A stretch of 64,000 nucleotides of DNA from contig NZ_CP034142.1 in NCBI RefSeq assembly GCF_003994855.1, positions 1,054,001 to 1,118,000 of the forward strand, in the 5' to 3' direction. The translations under genes and the position numbers were made by a program. This document shows positions 46,639-55,758 of this stretch, in pieces. Position 1 is the first letter of the stretch. Each line of letters begins with the position of its first letter. The DNA is from Marinobacter sp. NP-4(2019). GTDB taxonomy: Bacteria; Pseudomonadota; Gammaproteobacteria; Pseudomonadales; Oleiphilaceae. The notes under the pieces were generated by a model. That model was not told the DNA's origin. It searched no databases and saw only the letters and a program-made list of their open reading frames with translations.

Positions 46639-47595
46639 ATGGCCCTGACTGAAATTCATGTCGCTGTCGCGGTGATCATCCGCGATGGCCGGGTATTGAT
46701 TGCCCGCCGACTGGACCATGTACATCAAGGGGGATTGCTGGAATTCCCCGGTGGCAAGGTTGAGCCTGGCGAAACCGTGCAGCAGGCGCTGGTACGGGAA
46801 ATCCGGGAAGAGACCGGCCTCCGGATCTCAATGGCGTCCCTGAGCCCGGTGATTGGTATTCGCCACGATTATGGTGACAAGCGGGTCTTTCTTGATGTCT
46901 GGCGCACCGAAGCTGCGGTTGGCGAGGCAGAAGGGCGGGAAGGACAGATGATCCAGTGGTTGCCGGTCAGTCAACTGAGGGATAACGAGTTCCCCGCAGC
47001 CAACCGACCGATAATTCGCGCGATCAAATTGCCGTCCTGGCTGGCGATTACCGGGGAGTTCCATGCACCTGAGGATATGCTGAGTCAGTTTCAGGCGTGT
47101 GTACAGAAGGCCCGACCGGAGCTCGTGATAGTGCGTGCTCCGGAGCTGAACCAGGCCGAATACCAGGCGGTTGCCCGCGATCTGATGGTTGTGGGTGGTG
47201 ACTTGGGGGTGGAGATCATCCTCCATGGTGCCGCCGACAGATTGGAGGTGGTGCCTGAGGCCGCAGGGGTACACTTGCCTTGGCGTGAAGCCAGTGAGTG
47301 CCGTCGTCGTCCTGTTCCGGCGGGCAAATGGCTAGGTGTTTCCTGCCACAATGAGATCGAGATTGCCCACGCCGAAGCCATTGGAGCGGACTATGTCACG
47401 CTCGGTCCGGTGTTGCCGACCTCCTCTCATCCCGGCGCCCCGGTTATGGGGTGGGATGTGTTCCGTCAACTGACAGCCTCCGCCTGCGTGCCGGTATACG
47501 CCCTCGGCGGGCTTACGCCAGCTGACGGAGACGTTGCCGCCGGGCTCGGTGCGCAAGGTGTTGCCGGTATCAGTCTTTGGTGGCCAGGCAACTGA
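46639..47595 (+). CDS. Nudix (MutT-type) hydrolase fused to a ThiE-like domain
   Basis: 318 aa in two domains. The N-terminal Nudix domain (1-130) has a complete Nudix box (GGKVEPGETVQQALVREI then REETGL) and resembles 8-oxo-dGTP diphosphatase. The C-terminal domain (about 150-315) has the thiamine-phosphate-synthase barrel, including the late phosphate loops DYVTLGPVLPTSSHPG and YALGGL. The early substrate motif (normally Q-x-R-x-K) reads VIVRAPEL, so TMP synthase activity is doubtful. The same fusion occurs in Pseudomonas after argJ. Nucleotide-pool sanitation is the most likely role. Confidence 0.9.
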   Translation: MALTEIHVAVAVIIRDGRVLIARRLDHVHQGGLLEFPGGKVEPGETVQQALVREIREETGLRISMASLSPVIGIRHDYGDKRVFLDVWRTEAAVGEAEGREGQMIQWLPVSQLRDNEFPAANRPIIRAIKLPSWLAITGEFHAPEDMLSQFQACVQKARPELVIVRAPELNQAEYQAVARDLMVVGGDLGVEIILHGAADRLEVVPEAAGVHLPWREASECRRRPVPAGKWLGVSCHNEIEIAHAEAIGADYVTLGPVLPTSSHPGAPVMGWDVFRQLTASACVPVYALGGLTPADGDVAAGLGAQGVAGISLWWPGN

Positions 47596-47694
47596 CGGTT
47601 GTCAGCTCGTCGGGAGCTCGGCTTCTGTTACCATAGAGACTCTGGTATTCATTCCAACTGTCGCAGCGCCGGATAACCGGACACAGGAGAAAGT

Positions 47695-48183
47695 GTGAGC
47701 AAGCTGACCCACCTGGATGAGAAAGGCGAAGCCCGGATGGTGGACGTAACCGCCAAGGACGTGACCGAGCGCGAAGCGCGGGCCGAGGCGAGGATAACTA
47801 TGTCGCCCAAGACTCTGGAAATGATTGTGGAGGGGCAGCATCCGAAGGGGGATGTGCTGGCGGTTGCCCGCATTGCCGGCATCATGGCAGCCAAGAAGAC
47901 CCATGATCTGATCCCGCTTTGTCATTCACTGAATCTCACGTCGGTAAAAGTGGAGCTGACGCCCGGTGAGGATGGCGCATCCGTTCATATTGCTACGTTC
48001 TGCAAACTATCGGGCCAGACGGGTGTCGAAATGGAGGCTCTGACGGCCGCCAGTGTGGCCGCCCTGACGCTCTATGACATGTGCAAGGCTGTTGATCGCG
48101 GCATGGTTATAGACCAGGTCCGCCTCCTGGAGAAGAAGGGCGGTCGCAGTGGTCACTGGTCCGCGCCACCCTCCGGCGCGTGA
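47695..48183 (+). CDS. moaC: cyclic pyranopterin monophosphate synthase
   Basis: 162 aa. With MoaA it turns GTP into the first intermediate of molybdenum cofactor. HLDEKGEARMVDVTAKDVT, IPLCHSLNL, EMEALTAASVAALTLYDMCK and AVDRGM carry the active-site His, Lys and Asp. The start is GTG 47695 behind AGGAGAAA. Moco would serve nitrate reductase, which fits a nitrate-assimilating cell. Other moa genes are not in the window. Confidence 0.97.
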   Translation: MSKLTHLDEKGEARMVDVTAKDVTEREARAEARITMSPKTLEMIVEGQHPKGDVLAVARIAGIMAAKKTHDLIPLCHSLNLTSVKVELTPGEDGASVHIATFCKLSGQTGVEMEALTAASVAALTLYDMCKAVDRGMVIDQVRLLEKKGGRSGHWSAPPSGA

Positions 48184-48292
48184 ACTGTCTTGAACCTGTC
48201 CGTCTGACAGGGCGACGGTGCAGAGACTACGCCAAGAGGGCAGCCACGTGATAGAATGCGCGGCTCGATTGATTGAACCACGAGGAAAGACT

Positions 48293-48907
48293 GTGGCTGT
48301 TCGTTACATCCAGACCTGCCGATTGCCTACACCGTTCGGGGTCTTCGACATGCACGGCTTCGAAGAGCCGGACACGGGAAAGGAGCACGTGGCCCTTACA
48401 TTGGGTGATCTGAACAGCAGCGAGCCGATGCTGGCCCGTACCCATTCCGAGTGCCTGACCGGTGATGCGCTTTACAGCATGCGCTGTGACTGCGGTTACC
48501 AACTGGAAGAGGCGTTACGCAGTATTGCCCGCGAGGGTCGGGGAATTTTGATGTACCTGCGCCAGGAGGGGCGGGGTATTGGCCTGTTGAACAAGATTCG
48601 CGCCTATCACCTGCAGGATCAGGGGGCGGATACGGTAGAGGCCAATGAGAAGCTGGGCTTCGCGGCCGACTTGCGTGACTACAGTATGTGCAAGGATATG
48701 CTGGAGCACCTGGGCATCGCGAGTCTCCGGCTGATGACCAATAATCCGCGTAAGGTGGATGCCTTGACGTCTTACGGTATCAACATTACTGAGCGGGTTC
48801 CGCTGCACGTTGGTCGCAATCCTCATAACGAGCACTATCTGGATACCAAGCAAAGCAAGCTGGGGCACTGGCTTGAGACCCACCAGGACGACGATCCGCA
48901 GGAATGA
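48293..48907 (+). CDS. ribA: GTP cyclohydrolase II
   Basis: 204 aa. It opens GTP for riboflavin synthesis. The zinc-binding cysteines lie in ECLTGDALYSMRCDCG, and MYLRQEGRGIGLLNK is the catalytic signature. The GTG at 48293 (MAVRYIQT) is chosen because GAGGAAAG precedes it and it gives the family length. A longer frame starting near 48218 has no support. It is convergent with dxs across 58 nt. Confidence 0.96.
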   Translation: MAVRYIQTCRLPTPFGVFDMHGFEEPDTGKEHVALTLGDLNSSEPMLARTHSECLTGDALYSMRCDCGYQLEEALRSIAREGRGILMYLRQEGRGIGLLNKIRAYHLQDQGADTVEANEKLGFAADLRDYSMCKDMLEHLGIASLRLMTNNPRKVDALTSYGINITERVPLHVGRNPHNEHYLDTKQSKLGHWLETHQDDDPQE

Positions 48908-48965
48908 TGGCTGACTTGCCCAACCGGAGCGCCTGTTAATAACAGCGCGCCGGTCAGGCCGTTGA

Positions 48966-50897
48966 TTACTTGACCACTTTCAGGGTCTGGTGGCGTAGCC
49001 GTTCCAGGCGTCTTTCAATTGAACGCCGGATACCGTCGGCATCCAGTCCGCAGTCACTGAGCAACTCCCCGTGTTTGCCATGGTCGATGAAAGTGTCTGG
49101 TAAACCCAACTGCAGCACGGGCTGACTGACGTCCCGGGCGTTGAGGAATTCAGTGACAGCGCTGCCGGCGCCACCGGCAATGGTGTTTTCTTCCAGTGTG
49201 ACCAGCAGGTCGTGGCGTTCAGCCAGCGCCAGGATCAGTTCCTCATCCAGTGGCTTCACGAACCGCATATCCGCTACGGTTGCTCCCAGAGCCTCTGCGG
49301 CTTCCAGGGCAGGGGGCAGCAGGGTGCCAAAGTTAAGCACGGCGACGCCACTTCCTTCTTTCACCACGCGGCCCCGGCCAATGGGCAGGGGCGCTAAAGT
49401 CTTGATGATTTCCGCGCCGGGCCCGGTTCCCCTGGGATAGCGTACTGCAGCCGGCCCTTCGAACATCAGTCCGGTATGGAGCAGTTGACGGGTTTCATTC
49501 TCATCGGACGGTGTCATCACCACCATATTTGGAATGCAGCGCAGATAACTGATGTCGAAAGCCCCGGCATGGGTCGGTCCATCTTCGCCGACCAGTCCGG
49601 CACGATCAATGGCAAACAGCACATCCAGGTTCTGGATGGCAACATCGTGGATGAGCTGATCATAAGCCCGTTGCAGGAAGGTGGAATAGATGGCCACCAC
49701 CGGTTTGGCCCCATCACAGGCCAGCCCGGCGGCCAGGGTCACCGAGTGTTGTTCGGCAATGGCCACATCGTGGTAGCGATCGGGGAAGCGCTTGGAGAAC
49801 GCCAGCAGGTCTGATCCTTCGCACATTGCCGGGGTAATACCGACAACCCGCTCATCCTGTTCCGCCGCATCGCACAGCCACTGACCGAATACGTTGGCGT
49901 ACTTGGGTTTGGCGGGCTTCGGCTTCACCGGTTCCGGTTTGCTGGCGGGCACCGGCTCAATCTTGTTGATGGCGTGATAGCCAATAGGGTCAGCCTCGGC
50001 CGGAGCAAAGCCCTTACCCTTGGTGGTGACAACGTGAAGGAACTGCGGGCCGTCGAGCTCGCGAATGTTCTCCAGGGTTTCCACCAGCAGCGGCAGGTCA
50101 TGCCCATCGATCGGGCCAATGTAGTTGAAACCCAGTTCCTCGAACAGCGTGCCGGGGGCAATCATGCCCTTGAAGTGCTCTTCGGTTTTTTTCGCCAGCG
50201 CCATCAGGTTGGGGGCGCTCTGAAGAACTTTCTTGCTGCTGTCGCGTACCTGGTTGTAGGTGCGGCTGGCGAGCAGTTTGGCGAAGTAGTTGGAGAGCCC
50301 GCCTACGTTGCGGGAAATAGACATGTCGTTGTCGTTCAGCACGACCAGCATATCGGCATGCAGGTGACCGGCGTGGTTCAGAGCTTCGAACGCCATGCCC
50401 GCAGTCATCGCCCCATCGCCGATTACAGCGATGCTCTTGCGACCGGTGTTCTGCATGCGGGCGGCCATGGCCATGCCCAGGGCGGCACTGATTGACGTGC
50501 TGGAGTGGCCCACGCCAAAGGTGTCGTATTCACTCTCGGCGCGCTTTGGGAAACCCGCAAGCCCGCCTTTGCGACGAATGGTGCCCATCTGCTCACGGCG
50601 ACCGGTCAGGATTTTGTGGGGGTAGGCCTGGTGACCCACATCCCAGACCAATCGGTCCTCCGGGGTGTTAAAGACATAGTGCAGGGCGATGGTCAGTTCG
50701 AGTACGCCCAGCCCCGCGCCGAAATGGCCGCCGCTCTGACCAACGGACCATAGCAGGAACGCCCGCAACTCGCGGGCCAGTTGCGTCAGCTGCTCTGCCG
50801 GCAGTTCGCGTAACTGGTCCGGAGTATCAATCCTGTCCAGGAGCGGCGTGTTGGGCCGCTGCGGCGGGATTTCCTTGAAAATATATGTGTCCTGCAT
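48966..50897 (-). CDS. dxs: 1-deoxy-D-xylulose-5-phosphate synthase
   Basis: 643 aa. The thiamine-diphosphate enzyme that starts the MEP isoprenoid pathway from pyruvate and glyceraldehyde-3-phosphate. The ThDP motif GDGAMTAGMAFEALNHAG, FNYIGPIDGHD and DRAGLVGEDGPTHAG are clear. A Lys/Pro-rich stretch (about 307-325, EPVPASKPEPVKPKPAKPK) links the first two domains and is longer than usual. It is the last gene of xseB-ispA-dxs, 110 nt after ispA. Confidence 0.98.
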   Translation of the reverse strand: MQDTYIFKEIPPQRPNTPLLDRIDTPDQLRELPAEQLTQLARELRAFLLWSVGQSGGHFGAGLGVLELTIALHYVFNTPEDRLVWDVGHQAYPHKILTGRREQMGTIRRKGGLAGFPKRAESEYDTFGVGHSSTSISAALGMAMAARMQNTGRKSIAVIGDGAMTAGMAFEALNHAGHLHADMLVVLNDNDMSISRNVGGLSNYFAKLLASRTYNQVRDSSKKVLQSAPNLMALAKKTEEHFKGMIAPGTLFEELGFNYIGPIDGHDLPLLVETLENIRELDGPQFLHVVTTKGKGFAPAEADPIGYHAINKIEPVPASKPEPVKPKPAKPKYANVFGQWLCDAAEQDERVVGITPAMCEGSDLLAFSKRFPDRYHDVAIAEQHSVTLAAGLACDGAKPVVAIYSTFLQRAYDQLIHDVAIQNLDVLFAIDRAGLVGEDGPTHAGAFDISYLRCIPNMVVMTPSDENETRQLLHTGLMFEGPAAVRYPRGTGPGAEIIKTLAPLPIGRGRVVKEGSGVAVLNFGTLLPPALEAAEALGATVADMRFVKPLDEELILALAERHDLLVTLEENTIAGGAGSAVTEFLNARDVSQPVLQLGLPDTFIDHGKHGELLSDCGLDADGIRRSIERRLERLRHQTLKVVK

Positions 50898-51007
50898 CTG
50901 TTAGGGTCTTTCTCGATCTGTTTGGCGAATCAGTTGTTGTCGGATTACGCCGGTGGCTAATCCAACCTACGGGGTAATGATAGTGTGCGCTTCCAGCCCC
51001 GGATCAA

Positions 51008-51907
51008 TCAATGGCTCCGGGCGACCACATAATCCGCCATGGCTCTCAGCGGGTCCGCTTCTGGACCGAAACCGGCCAGATGGTCAAGTGCGGTCGTGAG
51101 CAACTGAGACAGAAATTCCCTGGCGCCATTATTGCCAAGCAGGGCCGGGAACGTCGGTTTGCCCTTGGCGAGGTCGGAGCCCTGAGGTTTTCCGATAACG
51201 GACGTATCCCCCTCGATGTCCAGCAGGTCGTCCTGGACCTGGAATGCCAGTCCGAGTGCCCGGGCGTAGCCCGTCAGGGCGGTGAGGTGCTCATTCGACA
51301 GTGAGTCCGCCGTCAAGGCACCGATGCGGACGCTGGCCTCGATCAGTGCGCCGGTCTTGTGGCGATGCATGTTTTCCAGTTCGCCAATGCTCAGTTTTTT
51401 GCCCACGGAGGCCAGATCAATGGCCTGGCCTCCGACCATGCCCCGATGTCCGCTGGCAGCGGCCAGTTCCCGAACCATGGTCAGTCTTGTGGCATCGCTC
51501 AATTCAGGGGCTTCTGCCAGCCAACCAAAGGCCAGCGCCTGCAGGGCGTCACCGGCAAGGATGGCGGTCGCCTCGTCGAAGGCGATGTGAGCCGTGGGGC
51601 GCCCTCTGCGCAATTCATCGTTGTCCATGGCGGGAAGGTCGTCATGGATCAGAGAATAGGCGTGGATCAGTTCCAGGGTACACGCTGGCACCAGTGCCCG
51701 CTCTGAATCCTGGCCCACGGCGCGGGCGGCCGCAAGGCAGAGCGCCGGGCGAATGCGTTTGCCACCACCGAGTACGCTGTAGCGCATGGCTTCCTGCAGA
51801 CGAGCGGAGGCCCGGCCGTTGGCTTCGATGCGTTTATCCAGTGCGGCATCCACCCGGGCCCGCGAGGTTTCAAGAAAGCTTTCCGCAATCAGGGGCTGTG
51901 CGGTCAT
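51008..51907 (-). CDS. ispA: geranylgeranyl/farnesyl diphosphate synthase
   Basis: 299 aa. It condenses IPP with allylic diphosphates to form farnesyl diphosphate, which feeds undecaprenyl phosphate and quinone tails. The two aspartate-rich motifs are HDDLPAMDND and QVQDDLLDIEGD. GGGKRIRPALCLAA is also conserved. The start overlaps the xseB stop (TGATG on the minus strand), so translation is coupled. Confidence 0.96.
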   Translation of the reverse strand: MTAQPLIAESFLETSRARVDAALDKRIEANGRASARLQEAMRYSVLGGGKRIRPALCLAAARAVGQDSERALVPACTLELIHAYSLIHDDLPAMDNDELRRGRPTAHIAFDEATAILAGDALQALAFGWLAEAPELSDATRLTMVRELAAASGHRGMVGGQAIDLASVGKKLSIGELENMHRHKTGALIEASVRIGALTADSLSNEHLTALTGYARALGLAFQVQDDLLDIEGDTSVIGKPQGSDLAKGKPTFPALLGNNGAREFLSQLLTTALDHLAGFGPEADPLRAMADYVVARSH

Positions 51908-52161
51908 CAGGCGGACTCATCCGGTGTGAAGGGGCGGGTTTCCAGGGTGCCGTCATTGTTCTGCACCAGTTGCTCAACGCGTTGTTCTGCTGTCTTCAGG
52001 GCTTGCTGACACTCGCGGGTCAATTTGACGCCTCGCTCAAAGGCTGTCAGTGACTGCTCCAGGGACAGCTCGCCCTGTTCCAGATCGCGGACCAGCTTTT
52101 CCAGCTCATCAAGGGATTTTTCAAAGTCGGCGATGGATGTTGCGCCTTGTTCACCGGCCAT
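51907..52161 (-). CDS. xseB: exodeoxyribonuclease VII small subunit
   Basis: 84 aa. A helical protein that binds several-fold to XseA to form exonuclease VII. The segment FEKSLDELEKLVRDLEQGELSLEQSL with the following GVKLTRECQQALKTAEQRVE is the family hallmark. First gene of xseB-ispA-dxs. The large subunit xseA is not in the window. Confidence 0.94.
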   Translation of the reverse strand: MAGEQGATSIADFEKSLDELEKLVRDLEQGELSLEQSLTAFERGVKLTRECQQALKTAEQRVEQLVQNNDGTLETRPFTPDESA

Positions 52162-52215
52162 GGTAGGCCCTCCGGTTGCTTCGCGGGTTTTGCGGATTAT
52201 ATCAAAGGTTGAGTG

Positions 52216-52992
52216 CTATCGCTGCCAGCAGAACTGCCGTCGTTCGCCGGCTTCGCCCATGGGGTTCCATCCCTGTTCCGTTACCCGGATTTCCCCGCTG
52301 CGGCTGACGGACACGATGGTGGTGGCACGGGTGCCGTAGTCACTGCCCACAATAAAGGGAGACGACAGGAAACGCTCGGTTTCAAGCCCGACGCCGGTAT
52401 CGGGCAAGTCCCGGTCCGGAGCAGGGGTGGTGTCCTGCAGCAGCTTGATCAGGGCATCATGGAGTTGTTCCGGTGCATCCGCCGGCGTTGCGGTCAGGGT
52501 CTGTGACATGGCATTACGAAGCCTCAGGAGTTTCGGCCACGGCGTCTGCAACAAATGGTTGCTGAGGCCATAGGTGCCGCGATGGACCTTACGTCCGGGG
52601 TGGGCGTCGCGATTACTGAAATACCAACCGGACTGCTCATCCAGATGAATCAGATTGAACCCGGAATAGTCGTCCTGATGTCGCGACAGTTGCTGCTCCA
52701 GCTCGGAGGCGGGCAGTGTCAGGGCTCGTAGTGGCAGCTCACCCCGGCTGACTCGTCCGGGTTCTGCACTGCCTTCCCGAACGTTGGTTACAGCAGCGAC
52801 CTGACCCTCCCGGTTGACCGCCAGCCAGGTGCCGCCGGACATCAGGTCGCGGCCGGCCAGGACAGGTGGCTGGTTTTCATCGTGCCACCAATCCATGGCA
52901 GCCGTGGGCCTGCGGAAAAATTCATCGCGATTGGCGGCAACCACCAGTGGGTAATCGGGATGCTGTCCCAGGGAAAAAGCGATCAGGCACAT
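52216..52992 (-). CDS. NRDE/TANGO2 family protein
   Basis: 258 aa. The N-terminal MCLIAF with Cys2, followed by ANRDEFFRRPTAAMDWW, gives the NRDE motif that names the family. GGTWLAVNREGQVAAVTNVR is also typical. These Ntn-hydrolase-like proteins are linked to Golgi organisation and heme or lipid handling in eukaryotes, and the bacterial function is unknown. It is divergent from the TSUP gene (86 nt). Confidence 0.88.
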   Translation of the reverse strand: MCLIAFSLGQHPDYPLVVAANRDEFFRRPTAAMDWWHDENQPPVLAGRDLMSGGTWLAVNREGQVAAVTNVREGSAEPGRVSRGELPLRALTLPASELEQQLSRHQDDYSGFNLIHLDEQSGWYFSNRDAHPGRKVHRGTYGLSNHLLQTPWPKLLRLRNAMSQTLTATPADAPEQLHDALIKLLQDTTPAPDRDLPDTGVGLETERFLSSPFIVGSDYGTRATTIVSVSRSGEIRVTEQGWNPMGEAGERRQFCWQR

Positions 52993-53077
52993 GGTGGTAT
53001 CGATGCTCTCATAATGAACTCGGCGACGTCGGTGTGTATCATACCAGCCTTGTTTCCTGACTGCGTGTGGCTGTGCT

Positions 53078-53875
53078 ATGACCCTGTTAAGCGTATTTGG
53101 CCTCTACCTTGCGCTCGGCGCCTTTGCCGGGACGCTGGCGGGGCTGTTTGGCATAGGCGGCGGTCTGGTCATTGTGCCTGTGCTGATTTTCAGTTTCGGG
53201 TTGCAGGGTATCAGCACCGAAATCGCCGCGCATATGGCCGTAGGCACATCGCTGGCAACCATCGTGTTCACCTCCCTCAGTTCCATTCGCTCTCACCATC
53301 TGCATGGAGCTGTAAGCTGGGACATATTCAAGCCAATGACCGGGGGGATTGTCATTGGTGCCCTGGTGGGTGCATGGACGGCCTCCCTGCTAAGCGGGTC
53401 TGCGCTGGAACTGGTGATCGGTATTTTTGTCATCCTGGTCGGGGTGAAGATGATCCTTGAGGTGAACCCGAAGCCGGGGCGGGTCGTACCAGGTGCCGTA
53501 GGGCTTGGGGCGGCTGGCGGCGGCATCGGCTGGGCTTCGGCTATTTTCGGTATTGGTGGCGGAACCCTGACCGTGCCATACCTGAGTTGGTGCAATGTAA
53601 AAATGCAGCAGGCGGTGGGCACCTCGGCGGCCTGCGGATTGCCAATCGCCGTGGCCGGTGCTGTCGGTAATATCTGGACCGGGTGGGACAAGCCAGCGTT
53701 GCCGGAATTGAGCTTCGGTTTCATCTATCTGCCTGCTTTTTTGGGTATTATCCTCACCAGCGTGTTGTTTGCCCGGGTCGGGGCCAATCTCGCGCACCGT
53801 CTGAATGCCCGGTTATTGAAACGCATATTTGCCATCATGCTGATTCTGGTCGGCATCCGCTTTCTTCTGAGCTGA
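53078..53875 (+). CDS. TSUP (TauE/SafE) family membrane permease
   Basis: 265 aa. About eight helices in two similar halves. GLFGIGGGLVIVPVL opens the first half and AIFGIGGGTLTVPYL the second, the duplicated TSUP motif. Members export or import sulfur compounds or organic anions. The substrate cannot be told from sequence. It ends 10 nt before lgt and may be cotranscribed with it. Confidence 0.9.
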   Translation: MTLLSVFGLYLALGAFAGTLAGLFGIGGGLVIVPVLIFSFGLQGISTEIAAHMAVGTSLATIVFTSLSSIRSHHLHGAVSWDIFKPMTGGIVIGALVGAWTASLLSGSALELVIGIFVILVGVKMILEVNPKPGRVVPGAVGLGAAGGGIGWASAIFGIGGGTLTVPYLSWCNVKMQQAVGTSAACGLPIAVAGAVGNIWTGWDKPALPELSFGFIYLPAFLGIILTSVLFARVGANLAHRLNARLLKRIFAIMLILVGIRFLLS

Positions 53876-53885
53876 GAGGTTATTG

Positions 53886-54674
53886 ATGCTGCAGCATCCG
53901 CAGTTTGATCCCGTGGCTATTTCCCTGGGGCCCCTGAAAATCCACTGGTACGGACTGACCTACCTGGTCGGTTTTATTGCCGGCTGGTGGCTGGGCCGGA
54001 TCCGGGCCCGTAAACCCTGGTCGCCCCTGAACGAAGAGCAGGTGGGCGACCTGCTGTTCTACATCGCCCTCGGGGTCATTCTCGGCGGCCGTTTCGGTTA
54101 CGTGGTGTTCTACAACTTCGATGCCTTCATCGCCGACCCGCTCTGGTTGCTGCGGGTATGGGAAGGAGGCATGTCCTTCCACGGTGGCCTGCTCGGCGTG
54201 ATGCTGGCCATGTGGTGGTATGGTCGTAAGGTGGGTTCCGGTTTCTGGCGCATGGCGGATTTCGTCGCGCCATTGGTGCCCATCGGTCTCGGTGCCGGCC
54301 GTATCGGCAACTTCATTAATGGCGAACTCTGGGGCAAACCAACCGACGTTCCCTGGGGCATGGTGTTCCCCCAGGCGCCGGACTCCTTGGCACGTCACCC
54401 GTCCCAGCTGTACCAGTTTGCCCTGGAGGGGGTGGTGTTCTTTGCCATCCTCTGGTGGTTCTCCGCCAAACCCCGCCCACGCATGGCAGTGTCAGGCCTG
54501 TTCCTGGTGTGCTACGGGGTGTTCCGGTTCCTGGTGGAATTCGTACGACAGCCGGATCCGCAATTGGGCTACCTGGCCTTTGACTGGCTGACCATGGGGC
54601 AAGTGCTGTCGTTCCCGATGATCGTCGCCGGCGCCGCCCTGATGTTGATTGCATATCGCAGAGGTATTGAATGA
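53886..54674 (+). CDS. lgt: prolipoprotein diacylglyceryl transferase
   Basis: 262 aa. An inner-membrane enzyme that puts diacylglycerol on the lipobox cysteine, as needed for lipoproteins such as LpoA. The seven-helix fold carries IHWYGLTYL, GGMSFHGGLLGV and the Lgt signature RIGNFINGELWG. ATG 53886 follows GAGAGG; a TTG one codon earlier is possible. The stop overlaps the thyA start (ATGA). Confidence 0.97.
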   Translation: MLQHPQFDPVAISLGPLKIHWYGLTYLVGFIAGWWLGRIRARKPWSPLNEEQVGDLLFYIALGVILGGRFGYVVFYNFDAFIADPLWLLRVWEGGMSFHGGLLGVMLAMWWYGRKVGSGFWRMADFVAPLVPIGLGAGRIGNFINGELWGKPTDVPWGMVFPQAPDSLARHPSQLYQFALEGVVFFAILWWFSAKPRPRMAVSGLFLVCYGVFRFLVEFVRQPDPQLGYLAFDWLTMGQVLSFPMIVAGAALMLIAYRRGIE

Positions 54675-55510
54675 AAGCCTATCTCGACCTGATGAAAGAC
54701 GTGGTGGACAACGGTCTGGACCGTGGCGACCGTACGGGTGTTGGCACCCGCTCCGTCTTTGGCCGACAGATTCGGTTTGACCTGGAGCAGGGCTTCCCGC
54801 TGGTCACCACCAAGAAAGTCCACCTGCGCAGCATCATCCAGGAACTGCTGTGGTTCCTGAAGGGCTCCACCGACAACAACTGGCTGAAAGAGCGTAACGT
54901 TTCCATCTGGAACGAATGGGCCCTGGAAAACGGCGATTTGGGCCCCATCTACGGCAAACAGTGGCGCAGCTGGCAGTGCCCGGACGGCAGCACCGTTGAC
55001 CAGATCAGCGATGTCATCGACCAGATCCGCAACAAACCCAACTCCCGCAGGCTGATCGTCTCCGCCTGGAACCCGGCGGAACTCCCGGACGAATCCATCG
55101 GCCCCCAGGACAACGTCCGCCAAGGCCGCATGGCGCTGGCCCCTTGCCACTGCCTGTTCCAGTTCTACGTCGCCGACGGCAAGCTTTCCTGCCAGCTCTA
55201 CCAGCGCAGCGCCGACCTGTTCCTGGGCGTGCCGTTCAACATTGCGTCCTACGCCTTGCTGACCCACATGATCGCCCAGCAATGTGATCTGGACGTGGGT
55301 GAATTTGTGCATACCTTCGGTGACTGCCACCTGTACCAGAATCACCTGACCGACGACATCGTGTTCGAGCAGCTGAAGCGTGAGCCTCGGGCTCTGCCTA
55401 AACTGGTGATCAAGCGGAAGCCGGAGTCTATCTTCGGGTATGAACTGGAAGACTTCTCGTTTGAGGGGTATGACCCTTACCCCGTGATTAAGGCTCCCAT
55501 CGCGATTTGA
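54671..55510 (+). CDS. thyA: thymidylate synthase
   Basis: 279 aa (E. coli 264; the extra length is an internal insert around PDGSTVDQ to PNSRRL). It methylates dUMP to dTMP with methylenetetrahydrofolate. The nucleophile cysteine is in ALAPCHCLFQFYV. RTGVGTRSVFG, ELLWFLKGSTDNNWL, QRSADLFLGVPFNIASYALL and HTFGDCHLY are conserved. It is coupled to lgt upstream. folA lies downstream, beyond a 428-nt repeat region. Confidence 0.98.
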   Translation: MKAYLDLMKDVVDNGLDRGDRTGVGTRSVFGRQIRFDLEQGFPLVTTKKVHLRSIIQELLWFLKGSTDNNWLKERNVSIWNEWALENGDLGPIYGKQWRSWQCPDGSTVDQISDVIDQIRNKPNSRRLIVSAWNPAELPDESIGPQDNVRQGRMALAPCHCLFQFYVADGKLSCQLYQRSADLFLGVPFNIASYALLTHMIAQQCDLDVGEFVHTFGDCHLYQNHLTDDIVFEQLKREPRALPKLVIKRKPESIFGYELEDFSFEGYDPYPVIKAPIAI

Positions 55511-55537
55511 CCGGGGCTTTTGCACCGGCCCTGTTGT

Positions 55538-55680
55538 TTTGGGGGCGGCAGGGTAGCGGGTGGGGCTTTCCGAAAAACGCCTCAAGGCATCCATGCGCGG
55601 CTTCGGCTCCGCCATCCATGGCTCCGCAGATTTTCGGAAAGCCCCACCCGCTACCCTGCGATCTGACGACAGAGCTGGCT
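55538..55680 (+). repeat. 143-bp hairpin repeat element, copy 1 (thyA-folA gap)
   Basis: Order on the + strand: TTTGGGGGC (55538-55546), a 29-nt arm (55548-55576, starts GCAGGGTAGCGGG), a 54-nt core (55577-55630, containing GCGGCTTCGGCTCCGCC), and the exact reverse complement of the arm (55631-55659). A 21-nt flank to 55680 is shared with copy 2. The arms pair 29 of 29. The element is noncoding; open frames across it are artefacts. It may be a mobile or structured repeat, and in the thyA-folA transcript it would fold into a very stable hairpin. Confidence 0.8.
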
Positions 55681-55758
55681 GTTCAAGAAGATTCGGTCAC
55701 GGTTGGGATGGCTTACTCCGGTTTGAGTTAACGAGTGCTTCAGTAATCAGTTCGAGCG

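Noticed and set aside
54569..55615. 348-codon minus-strand frame running from the repeat element into thyA
   Set aside because: It is the complement of thyA plus part of repeat copy 1. Its peptide MAEPKPRMDALRRF is simply the translated repeat core.
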